From positions 1 to 38,086 of the forward strand of contig JADLBY010000041.1 in NCBI GenBank assembly GCA_020847445.1: a DNA stretch of 38,086 nucleotides. The letters are read 5' to 3'. The translations under genes were made by a program, and so were the position numbers. This document shows positions 18,439-27,621 of the stretch, piece by piece; the first letter of the stretch is position 1; each line of letters opens with the position of its first letter. The notes under the pieces were generated by a model. That model had not been told where the DNA came from. It saw nothing but the letters and a program-made list of their open reading frames with translations, and did not search any database. This DNA is from Sphingomonadaceae bacterium (lineage in GTDB: Bacteria; Pseudomonadota; Alphaproteobacteria; Sphingomonadales; Sphingomonadaceae).

Positions 18439-18528
18439 GAGCAAACCCCTTATAAATATGGATAGAAATCGCCCGCATCGTGCAGGCGTCAGATAAAGCT
18501 GGAAGCGGCGCAAATCTGCGCGGCAGGC

Positions 18529-18801
18529 TTATTCGCGCGCGCGATCTGCCCGGGATACCGGTGTCGCAGCAACCGGCGTTGCAGGCGCCATGCGCGGCAT
18601 ATCGGCTTCGGCCGACGGCATTCCTGCCTCAATACCGGAACCCGACGCCGTTTCGGCCACCGTGGCAGCTGCTGTTGCCAATGCCTCGGCCAGTTCAAGC
18701 TGCGAGGCCGCACTGGTCGTAGAAGCCGCTTCGACCGGACGCGCCGCTTCGGCGGCTGAAAAGCCGGTCAGCAAAGCGAGAAAGGTGAGCAGCAAACGCA
18801 T
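18529..18801 (-). CDS. Small Ala-rich secreted protein, unknown
   Basis: A 90-residue reading frame starting MRLLLTFLALLTGFSAAEAARP, with a credible Sec signal peptide cut near residue 19. The mature part is low-complexity, rich in Ala, Glu, Ser and Thr (LELAEALATAAATVAETASG), and ends in a short Arg-rich tail. I recognise no domain. ATG at 18801 is one choice; another ATG at 18810 adds three residues. It lies between divergent argJ and downstream secA on the secA strand. The frame is real-looking because of the leader, but composition bias makes it less certain than its neighbours. Confidence 0.5.
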   Translation of the reverse strand: MRLLLTFLALLTGFSAAEAARPVEAASTTSAASQLELAEALATAAATVAETASGSGIEAGMPSAEADMPRMAPATPVAATPVSRADRARE

Positions 18802-18897
18802 AGGAGGCATATTCCCTGTGTGGCGTGCATATAGGGTTGACTTGGAGCGGCGTCCATCCCCATTGCACCGCCAATTGTCTAGCTGCAAAGTCTTTAT

Positions 18898-20121
18898 ATG
18901 TCGTCACCTTCGCCGTTGCTGAAACCCTTTCCCGACATGCCCGAAATTGCCGGTGTGGCGAAGCGCGTTGCGCGGGCCCAGTACAAGCAATGGGATCGTT
19001 GCGACCTCACCTATGTCGAACTCGACGCAGGCACGGCGGTCGCCGGGGTCACGACGCGTAATATCTGCTGCTCGTCCGAAGTCGAATTGTGCCGCGACAA
19101 TCTGAAGGGTGGGCGGGCACGGGCGCTGGTGGTCAATGCCGGCAACAGCAACGCATTTACCGGCTATCGCGGACGCGAGGCGGTCGAGGCTATCACCGCG
19201 CAGGTGGCGGCGCATCTGGGCTGCGCGGAAAGCGAAATATTCATATCCTCGACCGGGGTGATCGGCGTGCCGCTGCCCAAAGACAGGGCCGAGGCGGGAT
19301 TGCGCGCGGCGTTCAACGCACCGCTTTGCAGCTGGCACGATGTGGCCGACACCATCGGCACCACCGATACCTTTGCCAAGGGCGCAACCGCCAGCGCAAT
19401 GGTTGGTGGCCAGCGGGTTGAGCTTGTCGGCGTCATCAAGGGCAGCGGCATGATCGCGCCCGATATGGCGACGATGCTTGGCTATATCTTCACCGATGCT
19501 GCGGTCGAGCCTGCCTTTCTGCAGGCCCTGCTTGGCGAGGCCAATGGCGCGACCTTCAATTGCATCACCGTCGACAGCGACACATCGACCAGTGACACCG
19601 TGCTGGCCTTTGCCACCGGCAAGGCCGGAAATGCGCCCTTGGCTTCGTTCGACGATGCCGGGGCGGATGCCTTTGCCGCGGCACTGCACGATGTCTGCCG
19701 CCAGCTAGCGCAGCTGGTCGTCCGCGACGGTGAAGGCGCGCAGAAGTTTATCGAGATTGCCGTATCCGGTGCGGTTTCGGACGACAGCGCCCGTCGCATC
19801 GGCCTTGCTATCGCCAATTCGCCGCTGGTCAAAACCGCGATCGCGGGCGAGGATGCCAATTGGGGGCGCGTCGTGATGGCGGTCGGCAAGGCAGGTGAAC
19901 CCGCCGACCGTGATCGCCTTTCGATCGGCTTTGGCGGGGTGCAGGTCGCGCAGAACGGCCTGCCGGTCGATGGCTATGACGAAACACCGGTGGCGGCACA
20001 CCTCAAGGGCCAGGAAATCAATATCGCCGTCGATATCGGGCTCGGTTCAGGCCGCGCGACCGTTTGGACGTGCGACCTGACCCACGGCTATATCAGCATC
20101 AATGCCGATTACCGGAGTTAG
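18898..20121 (+). CDS. argJ: Bifunctional ornithine acetyltransferase / N-acetylglutamate synthase
   Basis: A 407-residue arginine biosynthesis enzyme that recycles the acetyl group from N-acetylornithine to glutamate. The self-cleavage site is KGSGMIAPDMATMLG at 181-195, where the chain splits before Thr192 and that Thr becomes the nucleophile. VVNAGNSNAFTG and SSTGVIGVPLP build the active site, and the C-terminus DLTHGYISINADYRS is typical. Whether it uses acetyl-CoA as well cannot be decided by eye. ATG at 18898 is used; a second Met at residue 14 is less likely. Its TAG stop overlaps the trxA stop on the other strand (TTAG). Confidence 0.95.
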   Translation: MSSPSPLLKPFPDMPEIAGVAKRVARAQYKQWDRCDLTYVELDAGTAVAGVTTRNICCSSEVELCRDNLKGGRARALVVNAGNSNAFTGYRGREAVEAITAQVAAHLGCAESEIFISSTGVIGVPLPKDRAEAGLRAAFNAPLCSWHDVADTIGTTDTFAKGATASAMVGGQRVELVGVIKGSGMIAPDMATMLGYIFTDAAVEPAFLQALLGEANGATFNCITVDSDTSTSDTVLAFATGKAGNAPLASFDDAGADAFAAALHDVCRQLAQLVVRDGEGAQKFIEIAVSGAVSDDSARRIGLAIANSPLVKTAIAGEDANWGRVVMAVGKAGEPADRDRLSIGFGGVQVAQNGLPVDGYDETPVAAHLKGQEINIAVDIGLGSGRATVWTCDLTHGYISINADYRS

Positions 20122-20438
20122 AGCGCGGCTTCGATCCAGCCCTTGATCGCGGCCTTGGGGGCAGCGCCGACCTTTGTATCGACGACCTGCCCATCCTTGA
20201 ACAGGATCATCGTCGGAATACCGCGCACGCCGAACTTGCTTGGCGTATCGGGATGATCGTCGATGTTGAGCTTGGCAATGGTTACCTGCTCGCCCAGTTC
20301 TTCGCTGATTTCCTCAAGGCTGGGGCCGATCATCTTGCACGGGCCGCACCATTCGGCCCAGAAATCGACCAATACGGGCTTTGACGAGCCGAGAACTTCG
20401 GTAGCAAAATCATTGTCGCCAACTGCTTTGGTGGCCAT
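20118..20438 (-). CDS. trxA: Thioredoxin 1
   Basis: A 106-residue cytoplasmic thioredoxin. The active site is WCGPC at 30-34, with the buried Asp (VDFWAEW) and the cis-Pro loop RGIPTMILFKDG present. It reduces protein disulfides using thioredoxin reductase. The ATG at 20438 is preceded by AAGGAGA at an ideal distance. It follows addA on the same strand after 87 bases that contain a good promoter, so it is probably transcribed on its own as well. The stop overlaps the argJ stop tail to tail. Confidence 0.97.
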   Translation of the reverse strand: MATKAVGDNDFATEVLGSSKPVLVDFWAEWCGPCKMIGPSLEEISEELGEQVTIAKLNIDDHPDTPSKFGVRGIPTMILFKDGQVVDTKVGAAPKAAIKGWIEAAL

Positions 20439-20462
20439 TGGAAAATCTCCTTCTTTGCAGCG

Positions 20463-20491
20463 AATGTATTGCTGCCCTCCCGCAGTTGCAA
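20463..20491 (-). promoter_or_regulatory. Likely sigma-70 promoter of trxA
   Basis: On the minus strand TTGCAA (20491-20486) and TACATT (20468-20463) are separated by 17 bases and lie 24 bases before the trxA ATG, giving a short leader containing the strong ribosome site. Confidence 0.55.
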
Positions 20492-20525
20492 GCATGCGAC
20501 TCCGATAGATTTGCTTGGGATGCCT

Positions 20526-23500
20526 TCAAGCCGGTTTGTGTGGTGCCAAATCGGCCGCATCCAGTTCAACCATGGATGGTGCGTGGGTATAGAGTAACGC
20601 AACCGATACCGAATGGCCGGGAAAAATGCGTTCGATCGCCGCTGCATAATGCGCCATTTGCCGCAATTCGGACAGATTGACCTCTGCGGCAGATTTCGGC
20701 ACCCGGCGCGACGTCTTGAAATCAACAATCAGGACATTGCCGTCGCGAACCAAAAGGCGGTCGATTCGCCCGGTGACGACGGTTTCGCCTACCACTGCCG
20801 CAATCGGCACTTCTGCGCGGGCTTCTTTGGAAAATAGCGGCGCCCAGCGAGCGTCGGACAGCAGCGTGCGTATCTGCCCGATCATCGCCGCATGATCGTG
20901 GCGCCCGTCCCGGTCGCGCGCGGCAAGCCAGCGGGCAGCATCGGCGTCGAACCGGTCGAGCCGACCGGCATCGACGCGCTCCAACAGCCCGTGAATCAGC
21001 TTTCCGCGCTCTGCTGCATGCCGCAGCACGGCATCCGCAGGGCGTTCGCCGACATCATTGTCGTCCAGTTGCGATGGCGCAAGTGGCCGTGGCGGACGGG
21101 ATTCGGGTGCCGCCGGGCGCAACAGCCATTCGGGCAAGAACGGTTGCTTCCCGTCGTCGCCCGCCCTTCCCCGCTGGCGCAAATCGGACATCTCCTGCCC
21201 CTTGCCGCCCGTCAGGATACGGAATGGCCGTCCCTGTTCGTCATTGGCGATTTCGCAGCCGAGCGCATCCATCGCCGTCTCGACCGCCACATACCAGCTA
21301 TCCGGCTTTGGTTCCCTGTCCCTCTTGCCAAGGCTGCCAGCCATGATCAGCCGCTCCTCGGCGCGGGTCAGCGCGACATAGAGCAGCCGGTAATGCTCGT
21401 TGAGTTCGCTGGCCTTGCGCGCATCTTCCAGATCGGCAAGGCAGCCGACGCGCGCTTCCTTGTCAATCGGCAGCATGGGCACTTCGCCCGCAGGTTCCAC
21501 CGGCAGAACCGCGCCGGAGCGCTGCCTGCCCTGCGCCCCCGGATCGACGGTCATATCCGCCAGAATCACCACCGGGGCCTGCAATCCCTTGGCACCGTGC
21601 ACGGTCATGATCTGCACCTCGTTGCTGCCGGTCAGCCGCTCACGCTTGATCTCGCTGGTGCTGCGCTCGAACCAGTCGAGAAACTGCTGCAATGTCCCGC
21701 CACTGCCCTTCTCGAACTCGATCGCAAGATTGAGGAACTCCTCGATCGGAACCAGCGACTCCTGCCCAAGCCGACCCACAAATTTCTTCCGCCCTTGCGT
21801 CTGGCCGGACAGTATCAGTTCGATAAACTGATAAGGTGGCATGAAATCCGCGCTCGCCAGCATTTCGTGCAAAGGCGCAATCTCGGCCGTAACGGTTTCG
21901 TTTCGCCGGATATGCTGCCACAGCGACATTTTCTCGGCGCGACAGGCATGATCCAGCAACTGTTGCTGCGACCAGCCTATCAATGGCGAAACGAGCAGGC
22001 AGGCAAGGCTCAGATCATCGTTCGGCTGCAGTGCAAAGCGGATCGCCGACACCAGATCCTGCACCGCCAGCTGTCCGTCGATCTGCATCCGGTCGATCCC
22101 GGCGACAGCGACATTCAGCGCGTGGAGCCTGGCGACGAGGAGCGACGCCACTTCGGTGCGTTTCCGGAACAGCACCATGATATCACCCGGCTCGAGTGGC
22201 CTGTTGGTACTCGCAAGCACCGGCGCCGCATCGACCAGCGCCTTGATCCGTTGCGCCAGCAGCGCCGCCAGTTCGCGCTTTTCAGGGCCAAGCCACTTTT
22301 CTTCATCCTCCTCTCCATCGCCACTACCGCCAGCGGCGGTGACGGGGTCGAGCAGTTCAACCGAGCCGATATCGGGCTTTTTGCTGGCGTGATCCTCTAT
22401 TTCCTCGGCAAGGCCGAACCGCTCGTAGCCAAGCGAGGCGATGACCGAATTGACCAGAGCGAGTATCGGTTGTGTTGACCGGAAGGATTGCGACAGCGTC
22501 AATTTGTGCAACTGGCTGTCCTGTTCCGCCAGTCGCGCTTCATAGCGCTCGCCAGCCTCGCGATAGCGATCCGGATTGGTACCCTGAAAGCCGTAGATCG
22601 CCTGCTTGAAATCGCCGACGGCAAAGATCGTGCGCGCCCGTTCGCCTTTGGCACCCTCGCCCGCGAAGAAATCGCCCGACAATGCCTCAATGATCGCCCA
22701 TTGGCTGGCATTGGTATCCTGCGCTTCATCGACGAGTATATGGTCTATGCGGCGATCAAGTTTGTAACGGACCCAGTCGGTCATATCCTTGGTCGTCAGC
22801 AGCTGTGCCGCCTTGTTGATCAGATCATCGAAATCGACCAGTCCCCTTGCCCGCTTGATCTCATCATAGCGCAGGGCGAACAGCTTGCCGGCCTGCAGGG
22901 CATCCGCCAGCTTGTCCGCATAAATGGCGACTGCCAGCATCTCGGTCAGCTTGCTGGTCCAATGATGCAGATCCAGCGCGATCCGCGCATAGCTATCGCC
23001 CGGCGGCGTGAATCCCTTTGACGACACCAGCGGTTCGCCGTCCGACTTGGTCCAGCAACCATGAAGCAGCGCAATGGCCTGACCGCGCAGGGTTGCAGGC
23101 ATCGACAGCCACTGCGAAATCCTGTCCGCGCGAACGAGACCGCGATCGCTGCCCCATTCAAGATTGAGGTCCCGAACTGCCTCTATCGCTGCGCGGTCGA
23201 TAACCGCGTCATCGCATAGCGACGCCATCAGATCGTTCACCGGCCCTTCAAAGCCCAGATCAAGCTGGCGCCGCACAAATGGCAGCATGCCCTTGTCATC
23301 GGGCAATTGCCGCATGGCGCCAATGGCACTGGCGCAGCGCTGCAGGAAACTCCAGGCACCGTCCTCGCCCCGGTCCAGCCCGAGCCGGTGCAGCGCCTGC
23401 ACAATATGCTCCTGTGCGTCGCGCGCTATTTGCGCCAAGACTTCCTTTTGCAGGTCGGCCTTTGTGCGCTCATCCAGCGGCTGAAAGCCGGGCATGATCC

Positions 23501-23930
23501 CGGCCTCTTCGGGAAAGCTGCCCAATAATGACTGGCAAAAGGCGTGGATCGTCATGATCTGCAACCCGCCGCCTGGCGCGTCGAGAATTTCGGCAAAGAG
23601 CCTGCGGGCCGACGACATACGGTCCCGCGCATAATCGGCACCGATGGCACGCAACTCGGCCCCCAGCAGGCCATCCTTCATCTGTACCCAGCTTGCGAGC
23701 TTGCGGTTGATGCGTTCAGCCATTTCGGCAGCCGCTGCCTTGGTGAAGGTTAGGCACAGGATTTCCTCCGGCTTTGCCCCCGCGAGCAGCAGCCGGATCA
23801 CGCGCGCTGAAAGCACCTGCGTCTTTCCCGAACCTGCCGAGGCGCTTAGCCAGACGTTGACATCGGGCACCACAGCCGCCTGCTGGGATGCGGTCAGGCT
23901 GTGGACGGCAAGAATGTCCTCCTCAGCCAC
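20526..23930 (-). CDS. addA: Double-strand break repair helicase-nuclease AddA (alphaproteobacterial type)
   Basis: About 1134 residues, the UvrD/RecB-like subunit of AddAB, which resects double-strand breaks for RecA. Walker A is SASAGSGKT near 30-37, motif II VDEAQDTNASQW, then GDFKQAIYGFQGTNP and the late motif YVALTRAEERL. The C-terminus is a RecB-type nuclease with TGRIDRLL, VDFKTSRR and LRQMAHYAAA, so both motor and nuclease look active. I favour GTG at 23930, which overlaps the addB end by eight bases with GAGG upstream. A TTG at 23975 is possible. Directly follows addB. Confidence 0.95.
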   Translation of the reverse strand: MAEEDILAVHSLTASQQAAVVPDVNVWLSASAGSGKTQVLSARVIRLLLAGAKPEEILCLTFTKAAAAEMAERINRKLASWVQMKDGLLGAELRAIGADYARDRMSSARRLFAEILDAPGGGLQIMTIHAFCQSLLGSFPEEAGIMPGFQPLDERTKADLQKEVLAQIARDAQEHIVQALHRLGLDRGEDGAWSFLQRCASAIGAMRQLPDDKGMLPFVRRQLDLGFEGPVNDLMASLCDDAVIDRAAIEAVRDLNLEWGSDRGLVRADRISQWLSMPATLRGQAIALLHGCWTKSDGEPLVSSKGFTPPGDSYARIALDLHHWTSKLTEMLAVAIYADKLADALQAGKLFALRYDEIKRARGLVDFDDLINKAAQLLTTKDMTDWVRYKLDRRIDHILVDEAQDTNASQWAIIEALSGDFFAGEGAKGERARTIFAVGDFKQAIYGFQGTNPDRYREAGERYEARLAEQDSQLHKLTLSQSFRSTQPILALVNSVIASLGYERFGLAEEIEDHASKKPDIGSVELLDPVTAAGGSGDGEEDEEKWLGPEKRELAALLAQRIKALVDAAPVLASTNRPLEPGDIMVLFRKRTEVASLLVARLHALNVAVAGIDRMQIDGQLAVQDLVSAIRFALQPNDDLSLACLLVSPLIGWSQQQLLDHACRAEKMSLWQHIRRNETVTAEIAPLHEMLASADFMPPYQFIELILSGQTQGRKKFVGRLGQESLVPIEEFLNLAIEFEKGSGGTLQQFLDWFERSTSEIKRERLTGSNEVQIMTVHGAKGLQAPVVILADMTVDPGAQGRQRSGAVLPVEPAGEVPMLPIDKEARVGCLADLEDARKASELNEHYRLLYVALTRAEERLIMAGSLGKRDREPKPDSWYVAVETAMDALGCEIANDEQGRPFRILTGGKGQEMSDLRQRGRAGDDGKQPFLPEWLLRPAAPESRPPRPLAPSQLDDNDVGERPADAVLRHAAERGKLIHGLLERVDAGRLDRFDADAARWLAARDRDGRHDHAAMIGQIRTLLSDARWAPLFSKEARAEVPIAAVVGETVVTGRIDRLLVRDGNVLIVDFKTSRRVPKSAAEVNLSELRQMAHYAAAIERIFPGHSVSVALLYTHAPSMVELDAADLAPHKPA

Positions 23931-26904
23931 CGTCGCCTGCCTCGCCCCAGCTCGCCTGTCCGATCCACTCGTCAAGGCGCATCAACTGGTCATAATCCGT
24001 ATATACCGCATAATCGGGCTTCAGCTTTGCTATGAATGGCGCATCCCCCAAAATCCGTTCGGCTATGGCCTCGCGTGCCATGGCGTCGGCAAAGCTGACA
24101 AAATCCGGTGCGCTGGGGTCGCCCGGTTTGGGCGATTTCGCGAACGGCGACATACGATAGCCAAAACTGCCATCCTTTTTCGCCAGCGACCAATATTCAT
24201 AGCCGCCGACCTCGCCCGAAATTTCCGCCACGCCGCCGGTTTCGATCAGCAAGCCGGAGAGCCCGAGTTGCAAGGCATATCCGGCATTGACCTTGCCCTT
24301 GGAAGGGAGGCCCCCGGTCTTGTAATCGACGACGACGAGCTTGCCATCGGCACATCGGTCGATACGGTCGATACGACCATGCACGCGGATGCCGGAAATC
24401 TCGCCCTCCGCCCTGGTTTCGGAAGCGGCGATCATGCGGCCATCCCCGGCAATGGCCGCGATTTCCGATGCGACCCAACGCATGCCGGCGACAATCCGTG
24501 GCTGCCACAACAGGCGCAACGCGGGCGTCACCGAACGGTCGGCAAAGGCGTTTTCGGCAAAGCGCACCAGACTGTCGGGATCGCGATCGCCCGTTCCAGT
24601 CCAGTCCTCGATGATCTTGTGAACCAGGGTCCCCTTCCACGCCGGGTCGGGGTCGGCATCGACCGGCTTCAGCGCGTCGAGCTTCAATATGTTGCGCGCA
24701 TAAAATGCGTAAGGATCGGACTTGAGCATGTCCATCTGGGTGATCGAGATGGATACCCTGCGTTGGTCCGCGTCGGGCGAAGGTGCCGGTCGCGGATAAG
24801 CACGGCCCTTCGGCCTGAAATCGAGCTGCCTTGCCAGGGCCGTGGCCGTGCGGTCGATCGCCAGGCGATCCCCCATCAGCGCCTGCAGCCGCAGCAGGAA
24901 GCGCGAGGCAATTGTCGGCCCCGACCGGTCGCGCCGCGCCCGCGTCAGCACGACTTCGGGTGCACCGAGGGCCCCGGCCAGGTCATGCGCCGCCAAGCCG
25001 ATATTGCGGTCGAGCCCCGGCATGTCGAGCCGCCAGCGCAAATGCGGCGCGAGCCAGGGATCGGGCTGGGGCAGTTGCGGCCAGCTGCCTTCGTTGAGGC
25101 CTGCGCAGATCAACAGATCGGCAGATTGCAGCCTCGCCTCCAGCAAGCCGTAAATCGCCACGCGCGGATGGCGACCAAAGGCGGGGCGAATGCCGATATC
25201 GACGAGCATTGATGCAAGCAGATCGGGATAGGCCGCACCATCGCTATCCGTCAGGGCGTCCAGTTTTTGCGCCGACAATTCCTCGACAAATTCCGAAAGC
25301 CGTCGGCCAGCTGCGCCCTTCCAGATCCCGCCGTCAGTCCAGCGTTCGGCAAGTGCCGCCACCGCTTCGAGATGCGTGGCGAAATTGCGCCGTCCGCCTT
25401 CCAGCTGGGGCACTAGTTCAGCCTCGACATCTGCCCACCAATCGCGAAGCCGGGGTTCGGCGCGCTTGCCCGCAACTTTTTCCGCGATCAGCCGCGCGAT
25501 GGCACCAGCCCCGGATCGCATCTGCGGGCCGCGAAGCACAATATCCAGCGAACGCACCTGTTCCAGCCAATCGATCCGCGCCTCGCCGCTCCGGACCAGC
25601 GGATGCTTTAACGCCGACAGCAGCGGCACCGGAGCCAGATCGCTTGCCAGCATGCGCGATAGCGTCAGGAACAGCACGCCCGAAGGCTGTTCGGACAACG
25701 GCTCACCCGCACTGTCATCGGCTTCGATATTCCAGCGCCGCAACTGTGCCGCGACCCGCAAAGCAATTTCGCGATCGGGCGTGACCAGTGCAACGCGCTT
25801 GCCCGGCACTTCGATCGCCTGACGTATCAGTATCGCGATGGCGCGGGCTTCCTCCGCACTATCCTCTGCCTCGATCAGCCGGACATGATCGAGCGATCGG
25901 CGCTTGGGCGGCAGGCCCTGCCATTCGATGGTCTTGTCCGGTGCGCAGAAAATGTCCTGCACCGCCTGCGACAATCGCAAACCCCGCGCGGACATAGGCC
26001 CAGTTCCAAACAGGCCGACCTCCGCACGCGCAACGCCCATGCGATGCAGCAGCAGCTTCAGATGATATTGCGGATGGGTTTCCTGCCGCCTGGCTTCACC
26101 GGCTTCCCGTTCGCGATCATGCCGATCCGGATTGCCCAGCGCTTCCCAATCGGCCTCAGCCATCGACAGATCGACATGCGGCAACAGCACAAGCCCCTGT
26201 GGCAGATGGGCGATCTGCGCCAGCAGTCGCGCGATGGCCGGGGCCGCCGTCGTTATTCCGGCTGCGATCACCGGGGCCTGTGGCGGGTGGCGCTTCAACC
26301 GATCAGCAAGGCGATAGAGCAGCGCGTTTCGCCTTGCAGCGGGCGCCATCAACCTGCGTTCGGCCAGCCAGGCGTCACTTTCGCCAATCAGAATTTTCAG
26401 ATTATCATATGCGGTTGACCAATGCGCTGCGAGATCAGCCTTGTCATGGTCAGGTTCGATCCGCTGGATCGACTTTTCCTCGATCTCCAATTCGGTCAGC
26501 GTCTGCACCAACTGCCTGGCGAGGTGCAGCACTTCTGCGGCACCGGCATCGGACCGGCGCTGTTTAATCAGACCCGCCAGACTTATCAGTCGCCCGATTT
26601 CCGAGACGGACGGCAGTGGCGCATCATCATCACCCGCCAGCGGGTCAAGCATCGGCCCCAGCTTTTCATCGACGGCCAGATCGCCGATGGCCACCATGCG
26701 CGGCAGTACAAGGCCCTCTCCTGATGACCGGACAAAGGCCGCAGTCAGCGCGGATATGGCGCGATTGTTCGGGAGGAAGAGGACCACATCGGCCAGCCCA
26801 AGCCTGTCACCCCGATATTTCTCGACCAGCCATTCGGATAACGCACTGGACAGATCGGCTCCGACTGGAACCGTCTGCACCTTCGCGCGGACTGGATCAG
26901 TCAT
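23923..26904 (-). CDS. addB: Double-strand break repair protein AddB (alphaproteobacterial type)
   Basis: About 993 residues, partner of AddA. The N-terminal half is helicase-like but has no intact Walker A (the corresponding region is FLPNNRAISALTAAF), so it is probably a scaffold that reads DNA. The C-terminus has a PD-(D/E)XK nuclease with GRIDRIDR and VVVDYKTGG. The Cys cluster that holds an iron-sulfur centre in Bacillus AddB is absent: no Cys follows the nuclease motif. ATG at 26904 overlaps the murU stop by eight bases. This matches the alphaproteobacterial AddB branch. Confidence 0.93.
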   Translation of the reverse strand: MTDPVRAKVQTVPVGADLSSALSEWLVEKYRGDRLGLADVVLFLPNNRAISALTAAFVRSSGEGLVLPRMVAIGDLAVDEKLGPMLDPLAGDDDAPLPSVSEIGRLISLAGLIKQRRSDAGAAEVLHLARQLVQTLTELEIEEKSIQRIEPDHDKADLAAHWSTAYDNLKILIGESDAWLAERRLMAPAARRNALLYRLADRLKRHPPQAPVIAAGITTAAPAIARLLAQIAHLPQGLVLLPHVDLSMAEADWEALGNPDRHDREREAGEARRQETHPQYHLKLLLHRMGVARAEVGLFGTGPMSARGLRLSQAVQDIFCAPDKTIEWQGLPPKRRSLDHVRLIEAEDSAEEARAIAILIRQAIEVPGKRVALVTPDREIALRVAAQLRRWNIEADDSAGEPLSEQPSGVLFLTLSRMLASDLAPVPLLSALKHPLVRSGEARIDWLEQVRSLDIVLRGPQMRSGAGAIARLIAEKVAGKRAEPRLRDWWADVEAELVPQLEGGRRNFATHLEAVAALAERWTDGGIWKGAAGRRLSEFVEELSAQKLDALTDSDGAAYPDLLASMLVDIGIRPAFGRHPRVAIYGLLEARLQSADLLICAGLNEGSWPQLPQPDPWLAPHLRWRLDMPGLDRNIGLAAHDLAGALGAPEVVLTRARRDRSGPTIASRFLLRLQALMGDRLAIDRTATALARQLDFRPKGRAYPRPAPSPDADQRRVSISITQMDMLKSDPYAFYARNILKLDALKPVDADPDPAWKGTLVHKIIEDWTGTGDRDPDSLVRFAENAFADRSVTPALRLLWQPRIVAGMRWVASEIAAIAGDGRMIAASETRAEGEISGIRVHGRIDRIDRCADGKLVVVDYKTGGLPSKGKVNAGYALQLGLSGLLIETGGVAEISGEVGGYEYWSLAKKDGSFGYRMSPFAKSPKPGDPSAPDFVSFADAMAREAIAERILGDAPFIAKLKPDYAVYTDYDQLMRLDEWIGQASWGEAGDGG

Positions 26905-27619
26905 GCACCGCCAGCGCCGCTTCGGTCGGCGCGATCGACTGCGGCGAACCGATGTCGAACCAGTCACCCGCATGCACCAGCCCGAAAAGCCGACCCGCCG
27001 CGATCGCCCGATCCCAGAACAGGTTGGTCGAAAACGGCCCCTCGGGCGCGTCGCGCAGCAGGCGGTGGCTGATCAACTGGTTGCCGGTATAAATCCAGGG
27101 CGCGCTATCATGATACCCGCGGCGGATCAGCCGGTTTTCATCGTCGAGGAAGAAATCCCCCTTGCCGCTGTGCTGAAATGCCCGTTCACGCGGCACGACC
27201 AGCAGCAGGCCATCCATATGTTCTTCATCCCATGCCGCAGCAAGTCGTGAAAGCGCGTCGTCCCCATCCTCGTCGGTCCATATGGCGTCGCTGTTCAGGC
27301 AGTAAAAGGGTTCGGCTTCGATCAGATGCTCGGCCTTGACCAGCCCGCCGCCCGTTTCCATCAGCAGATCGCGCTCGTCAGAAATCACCAGTTCCAGATC
27401 CTGCGCATGACGCGCCAGATGTGCCTCGATCTGGTCAGGCAGGTAATGCACATTGACCACGACCTTGCCGATACCCGCCAGCCGCGCCTTGTCCAGAACA
27501 TGATCAAGCAAGGTCTTGCCAGCGACCTCAACCAGCGGCTTGGGCAGATTTTCAGTCAGCGGCCGCATGCGCGTGCCAAGCCCCGCCGCCATGATCATCG
27601 CCGTATCGACATGGGGCAT
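26897..27619 (-). CDS. murU: N-acetylmuramate alpha-1-phosphate uridylyltransferase MurU
   Basis: A 240-residue nucleotidyltransferase. The nucleotide-binding signature is MIMAAGLGTRMRPLTENLPK at 8-27, with Lys27 in PKP, and the metal-binding Asp is in CLNSDAIW (Asp111). WFDIGSP near the end is typical. Next to AmgK it is best read as MurU, which makes UDP-MurNAc from MurNAc-1-phosphate and so bypasses de novo synthesis (MurA/MurB). A general sugar-1-phosphate transferase is the alternative. ATG at 27619 is two bases after the amgK stop; the frame is open up to 27787 but that part lies inside amgK. Confidence 0.88.
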   Translation of the reverse strand: MPHVDTAMIMAAGLGTRMRPLTENLPKPLVEVAGKTLLDHVLDKARLAGIGKVVVNVHYLPDQIEAHLARHAQDLELVISDERDLLMETGGGLVKAEHLIEAEPFYCLNSDAIWTDEDGDDALSRLAAAWDEEHMDGLLLVVPRERAFQHSGKGDFFLDDENRLIRRGYHDSAPWIYTGNQLISHRLLRDAPEGPFSTNLFWDRAIAAGRLFGLVHAGDWFDIGSPQSIAPTEAALAVHD

Positions 27620-27621
27620 GT

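Noticed and set aside
15907-18465. An open reading frame of 852 codons on the plus strand, opposite secA.
   Set aside because: It is a mirror of secA codon use in GC-rich DNA. The translation has no recognisable domain, and secA on the other strand is complete and certain.
20892-25212. Long plus-strand frames opposite addA and addB.
   Set aside because: Antisense shadows of two confidently identified genes, Arg/His/Gln-rich with no domain or ribosome site.
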